A stretch of 64,000 bases of DNA, taken from NCBI RefSeq assembly GCF_001647285.1, contig NZ_LRML01000003.1, positions 186,001-250,000 on the forward strand. The letters run 5' to 3'. The DNA is from Rufibacter roseus. GTDB taxonomy: Bacteria > Bacteroidota > Bacteroidia > Cytophagales > Hymenobacteraceae. The position numbers and the translations under genes are program-made. Below, in pieces: positions 16,452-24,138 of the stretch; the stretch's first letter is position 1; the number at the start of each line of letters is the position of its first letter. The notes beneath the pieces are model-generated. The model had not been told where the DNA came from, made no database searches, and saw only the letters and a program-made list of their open reading frames with translations.

Positions 16452-17585
16452 TCATTTGCCCGTTTTTGAAGACGCTGTCGGCTTCACCTTTTCTTCAAGA
16501 ACGTCAATTACACTTTTTTTCAAGTCTTCATATTTGAAGTTGTCGTTAAAGCTGATATTGAAAGTCGAATGAGTGTCTCCCTTTGTTCGACAGAGTAAAT
16601 ATTTTGAGCCACCTTGTTCAACAGAAATTGGAGAGTATTCTGTTTGAATTCTATATTCAATCTTGTTGTCTTGATTTACTACATAGAATAAATGCTTGTT
16701 GTAAATGTCTTTTGTACCTTCTTCGTATCTTTCATAAGCTTGGATTAATTTGTCATTCCATTTGAATTGGTCGAAGCAAAACATATCTTTCAAATTATCT
16801 TTTAGACGCCCCATTTTATGAGCTTCATATAACTTGTCTTTGTAAGGTTTTGCTTTATCATACTCTTTTCTATGGTAGTAAACTTGGATAAGTTTTGAGT
16901 AGGATTGATAGTCGTTAGGGGCTAATTGTAATAGTTCAACGTATGTTGGCTCAGCCTTGTCGTAATTACCTTTTAAAGATTCCAGTAGACCTATATTGTA
17001 CAATGCGTTTATGTATGAATCAGATTTTTTGTCAATTTTTGATTTAGCAAAATAAAATGCTTCTAATGCTTTGTCATTCTTTTGTTGGTCGGAATAAATT
17101 TGAGCAATAAATGAATATGGTCTATCAGGGCAGTCTTTTTGCTCCGTTGCTTTTTTATAAGCGTCAAGTGCTAAATCTAATTTTTCAAGGTTATAGTAGG
17201 AGTCACCAAGTCCGCTGTAAAACTCTGCATCGTCTGCCTTTAAAGCAATTGCAGATTGAAAGTCTTTAACTGCTTCGTCATACTTTTTCATGTAGTTTAG
17301 TGTTGACGCTTTAATGTAAAAAGGAGCAGGGTCTTTTGAATTCTTGTCAATGGAAAGATTCATGAATTTAATGCAGTTGTTGTCGTCTTCCTCCATGTAG
17401 TAAGCAAGTCCGACATAATACAATGACTTTGCAGAAAGCTCTTTGCTCTTTGAAGTATATTGATCAATTATTTTGTCATACTGTTTATTGTCTAATAATG
17501 CTTTTAGCTTTGTTCCCGTATTGTCTTGAGCAAAAATTGTCAAGCTAAAAATTGTCAAAATAAGTGTTGCTAAAATGTTTTTCAT
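16452..17585 (-). CDS. Secreted tetratricopeptide repeat protein
   Basis: A 377-residue protein with a signal peptide (MKNILATLILTIFSLTIFAQ) and about five or six TPR units between residues 30 and 245, for example SLYYVGLAYYMEEDDNNCIKF, AEFYSGLGDSYYNLEKLDLA and ALYNIGLLESLKGNYDKAEP. TPRs mediate protein contacts in the periplasm or at the surface. The C-terminal 120 residues (KWNDKLIQAYERYEEGTKD onward) form a separate, unrecognised domain. Markedly AT-rich with lysine- and asparagine-rich codons compared with the flanking chromosome, as expected for an acquired cassette. Confidence 0.85.
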   Translation of the reverse strand: MKNILATLILTIFSLTIFAQDNTGTKLKALLDNKQYDKIIDQYTSKSKELSAKSLYYVGLAYYMEEDDNNCIKFMNLSIDKNSKDPAPFYIKASTLNYMKKYDEAVKDFQSAIALKADDAEFYSGLGDSYYNLEKLDLALDAYKKATEQKDCPDRPYSFIAQIYSDQQKNDKALEAFYFAKSKIDKKSDSYINALYNIGLLESLKGNYDKAEPTYVELLQLAPNDYQSYSKLIQVYYHRKEYDKAKPYKDKLYEAHKMGRLKDNLKDMFCFDQFKWNDKLIQAYERYEEGTKDIYNKHLFYVVNQDNKIEYRIQTEYSPISVEQGGSKYLLCRTKGDTHSTFNISFNDNFKYEDLKKSVIDVLEEKVKPTASSKTGK

Positions 17586-17611
17586 TGTCGATGTATGGTC
17601 ATTTTATAATT

Positions 17612-17683
17612 GCCCACTACGGCTAGTATTAAAGACGGCGCGGCCTTCGGCCTTGGCATGGCTTATTCACAATGTTGGCGAAA
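17612..17683 (-). other. attC-like site D
   Basis: Core GTTGGCGA at 17674-17681 is complementary in all 8 bases to TCGCCAAC at the start of its cassette (18142). Apex CGGCCTTCGGCC at 17641-17652; far box GCCCACTAC at 17612. Confidence 0.62.
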
Positions 17684-17693
17684 GCTTTTCTTT

Positions 17694-18128
17694 CTACATA
17701 TAATTGATAAACACTATCATTTCTTTCTTTTGTGAGTCAATGATAGTAAAAGTATAATCTCTTGGGTCTTCTTTATCTTGATTCAGTAAGTAATATCCGT
17801 TCATTCTGTCATTCACCCCATCGGGAAGGATTAAATTGGGGGAAGATTCCTTTATAGGTAACCTTTTATAGCCTCTTAAAGTGGACTGCTTTGAATAATC
17901 ATTTAATTCTTTGTCTGTAAGAGTTGCTTTAATATGAGCTATCCCGTCACCGTTGGGCGACCATTCATCTTGAAGCATTTTAAATTCTACTCCATTTGAT
18001 ATTTCCAGTCCGCTGATAAGTCTTGCTATTTTTAGAGGTGTCCTAGGGGGCAGAGAATCTGAGTAAGTGATGTAAGCTATACAAAGTAACAGCAACCCTA
18101 ATAGCAATAAGTAATATCTTTTTTTCAT
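17694..18128 (-). CDS. Hypothetical single-pass cassette protein (144 aa)
   Basis: Not recognised. It starts with a basic end and a hydrophobic helix (YYLLLLGLLLLCIAYITYS), so it is anchored or exported. The remaining 110 residues have alternating polar/hydrophobic segments such as FKMLQDEWSPNGDGIAHIKATL and end with KEMIVFINYM. AT-rich; bounded by attC-like sites C and D. Confidence 0.65.
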   Translation of the reverse strand: MKKRYYLLLLGLLLLCIAYITYSDSLPPRTPLKIARLISGLEISNGVEFKMLQDEWSPNGDGIAHIKATLTDKELNDYSKQSTLRGYKRLPIKESSPNLILPDGVNDRMNGYYLLNQDKEDPRDYTFTIIDSQKKEMIVFINYM

Positions 18129-18141
18129 TCATTATAAGTTA

Positions 18142-18213
18142 TCGCCAACGTACTTGTGTAAACGGTGGCGGAGGCCGTCGGCCGAAGGCTAGCGTTTTTA
18201 CCTTGTTAGGTCT
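18142..18213 (-). other. attC-like site C
   Basis: Core GTTAGGTCT at 18205-18213, far core TCGCCAAC at 18142, inner arms TAAACG (18159) and CGTTTT (18193), apex GGCCGTCGGCCG at 18173-18184. Confidence 0.68.
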
Positions 18214-18247
18214 AGTTTTTTCTTTGCAAAGACCACGAGACTTATTT

Positions 18248-18288
18248 CTGTTTTTAGCCTGTTTTTCGGCAAACAGCTCCCAAACCGC
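18248..18288. repeat. CTGTTTT palindrome, copy 9, inside a cassette
   Basis: The only copy within the cassette block; it lies between the 109-aa gene's stop and site C. Confidence 0.65.
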
Positions 18289-18308
18289 TACTTTATTCAA
18301 AGGGCTTT

Positions 18309-18638
18309 TTATTCTTTATTTATATTCCGTCCATTTTTGAATTTTTTCTTATAAATCCAGTAAATCAAAGGTGTCCAAAACATCCATGCACCTACAGTAG
18401 TAACGATGATTCGACCAACTTGACCAATAGGGCCAGGTTGCCAACCGTGTATATCGCCAGTTACTAAAACATAAAGAATGAATCCAGGGATTGTAGGTAA
18501 TACTATAAGTCCTACAAATCCGCTATCATTATTGTTGGTATCTAAAATATCACCCGTGGTAGTTAGAATTGCTAAGACCAAAAAGATAACAATCGCAACA
18601 ATCCAGAATTCGATTTTTGTATTTGTTAACATTTTCAA
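18309..18638 (-). CDS. Hypothetical membrane protein (109 aa), three TM helices
   Basis: Not recognised. Three hydrophobic segments: FWIVAIVIFLVLAILTTTG, GFVGLIVLPTIPGFILYVLV and IIVTTVGAWMFWTPLIYWIY, ending in a basic KKKFKNGRN tail that suggests the C-terminus is cytoplasmic. Small membrane proteins of this kind are frequent cassette cargo. Two ATG codons (18638, 18632) are possible starts. Confidence 0.65.
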   Translation of the reverse strand: MKMLTNTKIEFWIVAIVIFLVLAILTTTGDILDTNNNDSGFVGLIVLPTIPGFILYVLVTGDIHGWQPGPIGQVGRIIVTTVGAWMFWTPLIYWIYKKKFKNGRNINKE

Positions 18639-18692
18639 GGTTTAGCTGGAAATAAACTTCTTTATTAAGTTAGCTGTTCTTTATATTTAAAA

Positions 18693-18766
18693 TACCATAC
18701 AAGGCCTAGTGCATGAGACGTGCTTAGCCGTCGGCCGTAGCATAACTTATGCACCTTGTTAGGTGC
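18693..18766 (-). other. attC-like site B
   Basis: Core GTTAGGTGC at 18758-18766 overlaps the TAA stop of the upstream cassette gene and is complementary in 9 of 9 bases to GCACCTAAC at that cassette's start (19339). Inner arms GTGCAT / ATGCAC, apex GCCGTCGGCCG. The far core (CCATAC near 18695) is degenerate. Confidence 0.68.
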
Positions 18767-19328
18767 TGGATTGTTTTCTCTTTAAAAGCAAGAAAATTAA
18801 AACAGCGTTTAACAGGATGCTTACAAAAGATATTATATTTGATAGCTGAAACCTATTCTCAACTGGCGGTTTTAATTCTTCAACTGGTTTAGAACTATTA
18901 GCCATCTGTACTTTGAAACCCTTGCCAAGTTGATTAATTCCCTCTCCATATTGTGAGAAAACCCAATTAGTCTTACATACACCTGTTCTATAAATACCTT
19001 GGTCAAGATAAGCTATAATAAGGTGAACGGAGTCTTGTTGAAATTCTGATGAGTGGCAAGATGTATCATCAAATATAGTTAAAGTGTCGGAATGGAGTTC
19101 TAGTTCTTTCTTATGCCAATATTCTTGCACTTGTACATTGACTGGAATGAATTCATAGGGTTGTCCATAAACAGTTGCATTTATATTTAATATTTTGGCT
19201 TTTAAATAAATATATTCTAAATCCTTATCCAATTCTATTACTTGGGTCAAGGTTCTTTGCATACATGTACACCCATATGTATAAATTGGAGCCAACAGTG
19301 CAAATAATATGAGGTATAAAGTCTTCAT
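18759..19328 (-). CDS. TIMP/netrin-like cysteine-rich cassette protein with TM tail
   Basis: A 189-residue exported protein: signal peptide MKTLYLILFALLAPIYTYG, then CTCMQRTL immediately after the cleavage site, a beta-rich part with PVNVQVQEYWHKKE, and paired cysteines in DDTSCHSSEF and TGVCKTNW. A Cys-x-Cys at the mature N-terminus followed by this pattern resembles bacterial members of the TIMP/NTR-like fold (tentative). It ends with a membrane helix (ISFVSILLNAVLIFLLLKR). Bounded by sites A and B. Confidence 0.72.
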   Translation of the reverse strand: MKTLYLILFALLAPIYTYGCTCMQRTLTQVIELDKDLEYIYLKAKILNINATVYGQPYEFIPVNVQVQEYWHKKELELHSDTLTIFDDTSCHSSEFQQDSVHLIIAYLDQGIYRTGVCKTNWVFSQYGEGINQLGKGFKVQMANSSKPVEELKPPVENRFQLSNIISFVSILLNAVLIFLLLKRKQSST

Positions 19329-19338
19329 GTCTAATCTT

Positions 19339-19411
19339 GCACCTAACGTACTGGGCTAAACGACGGGCGAGGCCGTCGGCCGAGTCTGACGTTTAGGTGT
19401 TGTTGTGGTGC
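19339..19411 (-). other. attC-like site A (best example)
   Basis: 73 bases. Core GTTGTGGTGC at 19402-19411 and far core GCACCTAAC at 19339-19347; inner arms CTAAACG (19356-19362) and CGTTTAG (19390-19396) pair perfectly; apex GGCCGTCGGCCG at 19371-19382. Spacers between cores and arms are 5-8 bases, as in known attC sites. Confidence 0.75.
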
Positions 19412-19418
19412 GTTATTT

Positions 19419-19898
19419 TTACCTGATTATAATTGGCTCACTTACTCTTATATTTTCTGGCATGCTACCGTTCTCCAAAAGGTGTTGGACTGATTTATAT
19501 TCTGGGCTACGGCCAGCTAGCGCTAACTTAATTTGAAAGTCTGAGCTAGAATTCCAGTAATTATCAGTTTCAATCTGTATAAGCTGATATCTCTTATTTT
19601 CAACTAACTTCCTTTTTATTTGCCTGTTATCAGAGTAGTGGTCGATGTATTCTGTTGACCAATTTATAGATGGCTTTAGCTTTCTGCAAAATGCAGTCGG
19701 TAAGAATAGGAGAATTTCTACGGCTTCTTGTTTAGGAATCCCATGCTCTATAAGGTAAGATTGAAGTTCCTTGTCCTCCATTTCTTTTCCCTCTTTTCCG
19801 ATTAAAAGAATGCTTTTCCTTACCCAATTCTGAAACTCTTCAGGTACTTCCTCTTCAGTCTTGTTTGTATTTCCAAAAATAGACTTCAGTATATTCAT
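19419..19898 (-). CDS. Hypothetical cassette protein (159 aa)
   Basis: Not recognised. Start set at the ATG at 19898 (MNILKSIFGNTNKTEEEVPEEFQNW); a longer reading would begin with TTG inside the core box. The protein is soluble and charged, with two helical stretches (QNWVRKSILLIGKEGKEMEDKE without hydrophobic anchor) and a C-terminal beta-like part ending in IIIR. First cassette of the array when read 5' to 3' on the minus strand. Confidence 0.65.
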   Translation of the reverse strand: MNILKSIFGNTNKTEEEVPEEFQNWVRKSILLIGKEGKEMEDKELQSYLIEHGIPKQEAVEILLFLPTAFCRKLKPSINWSTEYIDHYSDNRQIKRKLVENKRYQLIQIETDNYWNSSSDFQIKLALAGRSPEYKSVQHLLENGSMPENIRVSEPIIIR

Positions 19899-19907
19899 AT
19901 TTATAAT

Positions 19908-19917
19908 GCACCACAAC
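19908..19917 (-). other. Cassette array 5' core box
   Basis: GCACCACAAC (minus GTTGTGGTGC) is the exact inverse complement of the core ending the first cassette at 19402-19411. The TAGCCGGTA just outside it resembles the bases next to site D's far box. The remaining bases to 20020 show no integrase or gene. Confidence 0.55.
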
Positions 19918-20020
19918 TACCGGCTAGCAAGAGCCTGACTCCCACTACCCGACTAATATCTCTCCTAAACATACATTTTATCTTTGATAGCTACAATATT
20001 CTAGCGTCGCACCCCTTCTC

Positions 20021-20074
20021 CCCAAAACAGCCAGGCCCAGCAGAATTATTTCTGCTGGGCCTGGCTGTTTTGGG
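20021..20074 (-). terminator. 25-bp perfect hairpin terminator of the epimerase gene
   Basis: 20021-20045 pairs without mismatch with 20050-20074 around a 4-base loop; it carries CCAAAAC / GTTTTGG at the base of the stem. It closes the epimerase transcript and marks the right edge of the cassette block. Confidence 0.85.
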
Positions 20075-20103
20075 ATTCTTTTCTAAAAAACAGGTCTAAA
20101 ACA
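20065..20103. repeat. CTGTTTT palindrome, copy 10
   Basis: Its left arm is shared with the right arm of the terminator hairpin; it ends five bases before the epimerase stop codon. Confidence 0.6.
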
Positions 20104-20107
20104 ACAA

Positions 20108-21106
20108 CTACGGCTGCTCTACTGGGTACAACCGCCCTGCCTCCTCACGCACTAAGCCAAACGGCTCGTCCTTTACAATCAACATACCGTCTAAGTCTAG
20201 GATATTTACGCCATGGGCCAATTGCAGGGCAGACCAAATACCCATGGAGGTTTCCATCATGCAGCCTATCATGGTTTTCAGGCCTAGGGAACGGGTCTTG
20301 TTCAGAATTTCGAGGCCATTGAGGTAACCGCCAGCTTTCATCAGTTTCATGTTTACGCCATGGAACTGCTGCTGTAGCAGGTCCCAATCGGCGTGGTCAG
20401 TCACCGATTCATCGGCGAACAAGTCATAGGGCGTATGCTTCTTGAGGTACAGGTACTCTTCTTGCAGCGCCGATGGCATGGGCTGCTCTATCATGATGAT
20501 AGGGTACTTTTTCAGACCTTCAAAGAAACGCATGAGGGCATCAGGGTCTTGCCAGGCCTCGTTGGCGTCCACCACCAGCGGTTGCGAGGTGGCACGGGCA
20601 ACTTCAGCCATCATGTCCAGCCCGCTCTCTTGGTTTACTTTCACCTTCAGGTACTCAAAACGCTTCAGGCCATGCTCGGCGGTAAAGGCGGCAATTTTGC
20701 CGGGGTCCATGATGGGGAAAGAATAAGCCGTGGGCGCCGAGGTTACTGGTTCTACCCCCAGGAATTCCGGGACGGTTTTGTTCTGCTTGCGGCACAGGTA
20801 ATGCACCATCGCACTCTCCAGGGCAAAACGCAGGGCAGGCAGCACGGGCACCTGCGTTGTCAGCTGCTGCAGTTCAGTAACCGAGCCTATCTGGTCAAGG
20901 CCACTGGCTTGTAACTGGGCAAACTGTTGGTTCAACAGCTCAGGGGTTTCGCCGTAGCGAACGTTAGGAGCCGCCTCGCCACGGCCTTGGAGCTGGCCAT
21001 CACCCACTGTGATGAACAGGTTTGTTTTAATATCAGAGGCATTGCGTGATATTTTCCAGGTATAGCGCAACGTCAGTTCTCGGGTCTCAATATGCCAAGT
21101 GAGCAT
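20108..21106 (-). CDS. Dipeptide epimerase (enolase superfamily)
   Basis: A 332-residue member of the L-Ala-D/L-Glu epimerase group of muconate lactonizing-type enolases, which act on dipeptides from murein turnover. Visible catalytic parts: KVKVN (two lysines), the metal ligands VDANEAW (Asp), IEQPM (Glu) and ADESV (Asp), and the second catalytic lysine in MKLMKAGG. The N-terminal capping domain begins with the ELTLRYTWKISRNA typical of the family. Exact dipeptide preference cannot be read from sequence. Confidence 0.88.
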   Translation of the reverse strand: MLTWHIETRELTLRYTWKISRNASDIKTNLFITVGDGQLQGRGEAAPNVRYGETPELLNQQFAQLQASGLDQIGSVTELQQLTTQVPVLPALRFALESAMVHYLCRKQNKTVPEFLGVEPVTSAPTAYSFPIMDPGKIAAFTAEHGLKRFEYLKVKVNQESGLDMMAEVARATSQPLVVDANEAWQDPDALMRFFEGLKKYPIIMIEQPMPSALQEEYLYLKKHTPYDLFADESVTDHADWDLLQQQFHGVNMKLMKAGGYLNGLEILNKTRSLGLKTMIGCMMETSMGIWSALQLAHGVNILDLDGMLIVKDEPFGLVREEAGRLYPVEQP

Positions 21107-21469
21107 AGGTATTCGGGTTAAGGGAATAAAGGTTCAAGTGTAGCAAAAAACCACCAATACCCCACCAGCATCTCCTCACTTTTTAAAAATTTTACTAAAG
21201 CAGCCCCTTATGCTGACTAGCTTGAAACAATAGTCTTTTCCCTTGGGCTTCATCTGATACCATAGCCCTTTATAAAAGTCGTTGCAGGCATGAAATTACA
21301 GGCCGCAGCGGCTAAAATCTTCTGTTTTTCTCACTTGTTATTCCTATGCATTTTATGTAATAGAATTCATTACATTTGTCGGTTTTTCTGTAGAGTAAAC
21401 TGCTGTTTCGGCACCATTTCATCTCTTACAAAAATTGATTCTTACCCTAATTTTTGAATTACACCTTTT
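21107..21469. other. Divergent intergenic region, no gene seen
   Basis: 363 bases between divergent genes. AT-rich near 21380-21460; contains CTAATTTTTG, a near match to a -7 box, shortly before the symporter ATG. No repeat family or hairpin of note. Confidence 0.4.
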
Positions 21470-22849
21470 ATGAAAAAGTACGCGCTGGCTCTGTCGGCTT
21501 TTGTCATTATTACTGTGGCGGCTACCTTAACGGTGGTACAGAACTACCGCTGGGTAGTTATTCCGGAAACGGCACTAACTTCTGCCCGTTGGGTAGGCAT
21601 TGCTCTTCTGGCCCTATTCGCTTACAGAAAGAGATCGCTTACTACCTGGATTCTGGTGAGTATGGTCATTGGCGCCGAGATAGGTTATTCCTTTCCTGAA
21701 TTTGCGCAAAGCCTGAACGTGCTGAGCAAGATTTTCCTGAAGCTGGTGAAAACCATTATTGCACCGCTCATTTTCGCTACCCTGGTGGTGGGTATTGCGG
21801 GGCATTCTAACCTGAAGCAGGTGGGTAAAATGGGAGGCAAGGCGCTCATCTATTTCGAGATTGTGACCACTATTGCCTTATTTATTGGTTTGGCGGCCAT
21901 TAACATAAGCAAAGCCGGCGAAGGCATTGTATTGCGTGGCGAGGCCAGTGACGAAATAAAGGCCCCTGAGCCGCAGACCTGGCAAGACATTATCCTGCAC
22001 ATTTTCCCAGAGAACATTGCCAAGTCGGTGGCCGATGGACAGGTACTCCAGATTGTGGTGTTTAGCGTATTGTTCGGTATTGGATTAGCCATGCTGAATG
22101 AGCGCAAGCGCCGTCCGTTACTGGAGGTGACGGAGAGCTTGGCAGAAACCATGTTCAAATTCACGAACATCATCATGTACTTTGCGCCTGTTGCCGTGGG
22201 TGCCGCCATTGCCTATACCGTAGGCCATATGGGCTTTAGTATTCTGATTAACCTGTTCCAGTTGCTGGCTACTTTATACGTGGCTTTGCTGGCATTTTTG
22301 GTGCTGGTGCTGTTGCCGGTGGCCCTGTTCTTCCGGATTCCTATTGTCATGTTTGCCAAAGCCATTGCCGAACCAGTATCAATTGCCTTTGCCACCACCA
22401 GTTCTGAAGCCGCCCTGCCCCGCGCCATGGAAGCCATGGAATCTATTGGCGTACCGCGCAAAGTAGTGGCGTTTGTCATGCCCATGGGCTACAGTTTCAA
22501 CTTAGACGGCACCACGCTCTATTTATCTTTAGCCTCTGTGTTTGTGGCACAGGCGGCGGGCGTTCCGTTTACTTGGGAGCAGCAGCTGCTGATGGTATTC
22601 ACGCTCATGCTCACGAGTAAAGGGGTGGCCGGGGTACCTCGTGCCTCCTTGGTGATCCTGATGGGCACAGCCGCTTCGTTTGGGTTACCCGTGGAACCCA
22701 TCTTTATCATTCTGGGTATTGACGAGCTCATGGACATGGCCCGCACCTCAGTAAACGTGATAGGGAATTGCCTGGCCACTGCGGTCATTGCCCGTTGGGA
22801 AGGTGAATTCGTGGACCTTGACGAGCCCCGACCTATTGAATCAATTTAG
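21470..22849 (+). CDS. Dicarboxylate/amino acid:cation symporter (DAACS)
   Basis: A 459-residue sodium- or proton-coupled symporter of the glutamate/aspartate/C4-dicarboxylate family. Seen: scaffold helices in the first half, ILSKIFLKLVKTIIAPLIFATLVVGIAGH, then the transport core: the serine-rich hairpin TTSSEAALPRAMEAMES, the signature MPMGYSFNLDGTTLYLSLA, and the second hairpin SKGVAGVPRASLVILMG. The extra N-terminal 60 residues contain two hydrophobic segments, longer than in GltP-type homologues. Substrate is probably glutamate/aspartate or a C4-dicarboxylate. Confidence 0.92.
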   Translation: MKKYALALSAFVIITVAATLTVVQNYRWVVIPETALTSARWVGIALLALFAYRKRSLTTWILVSMVIGAEIGYSFPEFAQSLNVLSKIFLKLVKTIIAPLIFATLVVGIAGHSNLKQVGKMGGKALIYFEIVTTIALFIGLAAINISKAGEGIVLRGEASDEIKAPEPQTWQDIILHIFPENIAKSVADGQVLQIVVFSVLFGIGLAMLNERKRRPLLEVTESLAETMFKFTNIIMYFAPVAVGAAIAYTVGHMGFSILINLFQLLATLYVALLAFLVLVLLPVALFFRIPIVMFAKAIAEPVSIAFATTSSEAALPRAMEAMESIGVPRKVVAFVMPMGYSFNLDGTTLYLSLASVFVAQAAGVPFTWEQQLLMVFTLMLTSKGVAGVPRASLVILMGTAASFGLPVEPIFIILGIDELMDMARTSVNVIGNCLATAVIARWEGEFVDLDEPRPIESI

Positions 22850-22860
22850 CGCTTTGCTCA

Positions 22861-22895
22861 ATTACAAATTAGAATTTAAGAATTAGAAATGAAGA
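22861..22895 (+). repeat. Seven-base periodic tract (ATTAGAA type)
   Basis: Five 7-mers in register: ATTACAA, ATTAGAA, TTTAAGA, ATTAGAA, ATGAAGA. A related tract with the same lead-in (AGCGCTTCGCT) lies after the amidohydrolase gene near 50436. Confidence 0.5.
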
Positions 22896-22899
22896 TAAT

Positions 22900-22938
22900 C
22901 TGTTTTCGGCTTGTTTTCTGAAAAACAGGCCGAAAACG
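22900..22938. repeat. CTGTTTT palindrome, copy 11
   Basis: Good copy: arms GTTTTCGGC / GCCGAAAAC pair over nine bases. Confidence 0.75.
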
Positions 22939-23086
22939 TAAAGTAGCCTTTGCTCGCCAACAGGTAGTTCTCTTCGATGGGAATGGGCAGAACCTGCAAA
23001 GCCCAGAACTTGGTTAAATTTTTCGGGCGAAATGAATATTGATAGTACTTTTATCCGTTAAATGGAAAAGTAACAAAGAAACAGCC

Positions 23087-23650
23087 ATGAAATACAGCTT
23101 TCTCATAATTGCCTTGGTAGTGTTAGCAAGTTGCGCCACCCCTCGGCAGGCACCTATCACTGAAAACACCCACACCGGTTTAGACCCGAACGAAAACCGC
23201 GAGGAGGCAAACCAGGCGGGTGACGGCAACGTGCTTATTGGCCCTACCACCCGCGTGGCATTTGAGCAAGCCCCGTACAGTGAGTGGTTTCACCCTATGT
23301 ACCTGAAATACAAACCCAATGAAACCATAATGGAGGAGCTACAGCCTCTATTGGAGGGCGTGAGTATAAAAGGCTACATTGGCAGCTGGTGCTTAGATAG
23401 CCAGCGGGAAGTGCCCAGATTCTTTAAGATACTGGATGCCGCCCGCTTTCCCTATGCCCGCCTGGAGCTCATTAGCCTGCGCGAGGATAAAACTAGTTTA
23501 GCCGGTGAAGAAAAAGCAGATAACGTCACAGCTGTCCCCACTTTTATCTTCTATAAAGACGGCAAAGAACTTGGCCGGATCATAGAAACCGCCTACCCCA
23601 CTCTGGAGATGAACATGGTGCAAGTGCTCTCCGGCAAATCACAGAATTGA
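23087..23650 (+). CDS. Thioredoxin-like lipoprotein
   Basis: A 187-residue lipoprotein: MKYSFLIIALVVLASC gives the lipobox with Cys16, so the ATG at 23087 is preferred over 23039. After a 70-residue low-complexity linker, the thioredoxin fold appears with GSWCLDSQREVPRF and the cis-proline strand AVPTFIFYKDGKELGRI. The active site is WCLDS, one cysteine only, so classical dithiol exchange is unlikely; a binding or monothiol role is possible. Confidence 0.85.
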   Translation: MKYSFLIIALVVLASCATPRQAPITENTHTGLDPNENREEANQAGDGNVLIGPTTRVAFEQAPYSEWFHPMYLKYKPNETIMEELQPLLEGVSIKGYIGSWCLDSQREVPRFFKILDAARFPYARLELISLREDKTSLAGEEKADNVTAVPTFIFYKDGKELGRIIETAYPTLEMNMVQVLSGKSQN

Positions 23651-23655
23651 CTTCC

Positions 23656-23693
23656 CTTTCGGGCCTGTTTTTCAGAAAACAGGCCCGAAACGC
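23656..23693. repeat. CTGTTTT palindrome, copy 12
   Basis: Perfect arms TTTCGGGCCTGTTTT / AAAACAGGCCCGAAA. Starts six bases after a stop codon. Confidence 0.8.
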
Positions 23694-23768
23694 TTTAAGG
23701 CACTTTTCAATATTATTTCAGCCTGCTGCTTTTACTATTTTCCCACGCATTGCTGAGATATTGGCACA

Positions 23769-23870
23769 GACACTCGCAGGTTTGAAAAACGCTGCGAGGT
23801 CATTTGAGCAAGCGATAATGTTTTGCAAAAGTAGGGACAGGTCGCGACCTGTCCGCTGCGTAGGCCAATG
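23769..23870. repeat. Two dispersed GC-rich repeats
   Basis: 23769-23802 (CACTCGCAGG ... CTGCGAGGTC) recurs at 61818-61850. 23831-23870 (GTAGGGACAGG, GACCTGTCCGC, GGCC) recurs at 42844-42890. The 488-base gap from 23651 to 24138 contains these and two palindromes, and no gene I can support. Confidence 0.6.
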
Positions 23871-23958
23871 CATTATCAGCAGCTATAGAACCAGAAGAAC
23901 ACCTATCCCTCCGAGAAGGGAACATCAGCAGTGCGTGAAAAGGCAATAACCTAGTCAC

Positions 23959-23998
23959 CTGTTTTAGACCTACTTTTTGAAAAACAGGCTATAAACGC
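23959..23998. repeat. CTGTTTT palindrome, copy 13
   Basis: Ends AAACGC; 140 bases upstream of the first M16 gene. Confidence 0.65.
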
Positions 23999-24138
23999 AA
24001 ATACTGCACTGTTTTCTCCCTCCTGACTTTCAACACGAACATGTAGCAGTGAAATCCGCAACTTCGGTCTCATTTTTGTAACTTCACCCCTGCAGGTGGC
24101 TAACGAACATCTGCTAGTCTCACTAACACAACTTATCT

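Larger units (their letters stand above)
14534..19917 (-). mobile_element. Integron-like gene cassette array without integrase (CALIN-like)
   Basis: Eight consecutive genes on the minus strand, mostly small, unknown and AT-richer than the flanks, each followed by a roughly 70-135 base site with outer 7-9 base core boxes (GTTRRRY / RYYYAAC type), inner arms, and in most a GGCCGTCGGCCG-like apex. For four cassettes the core at the start is complementary to the core at the end (10/10, 9/9, 8/8 and 8/9 bases), the expected result of attC recombination, where the cut falls inside the core. No tyrosine recombinase lies in the window. The right edge is a perfect terminator hairpin at 20021-20074; the left edge is near 14500. 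Confidence 0.72.

Noticed and set aside
20108-21106. Integrase gene for the cassette array
   Set aside because: The gene at the 5' edge of the array is an enolase-superfamily epimerase with all catalytic residues, not a tyrosine recombinase.
23647-23949. 100-codon plus-strand frame after the thioredoxin-like gene
   Set aside because: It is composed of a palindrome and two dispersed repeats; no protein-like pattern.
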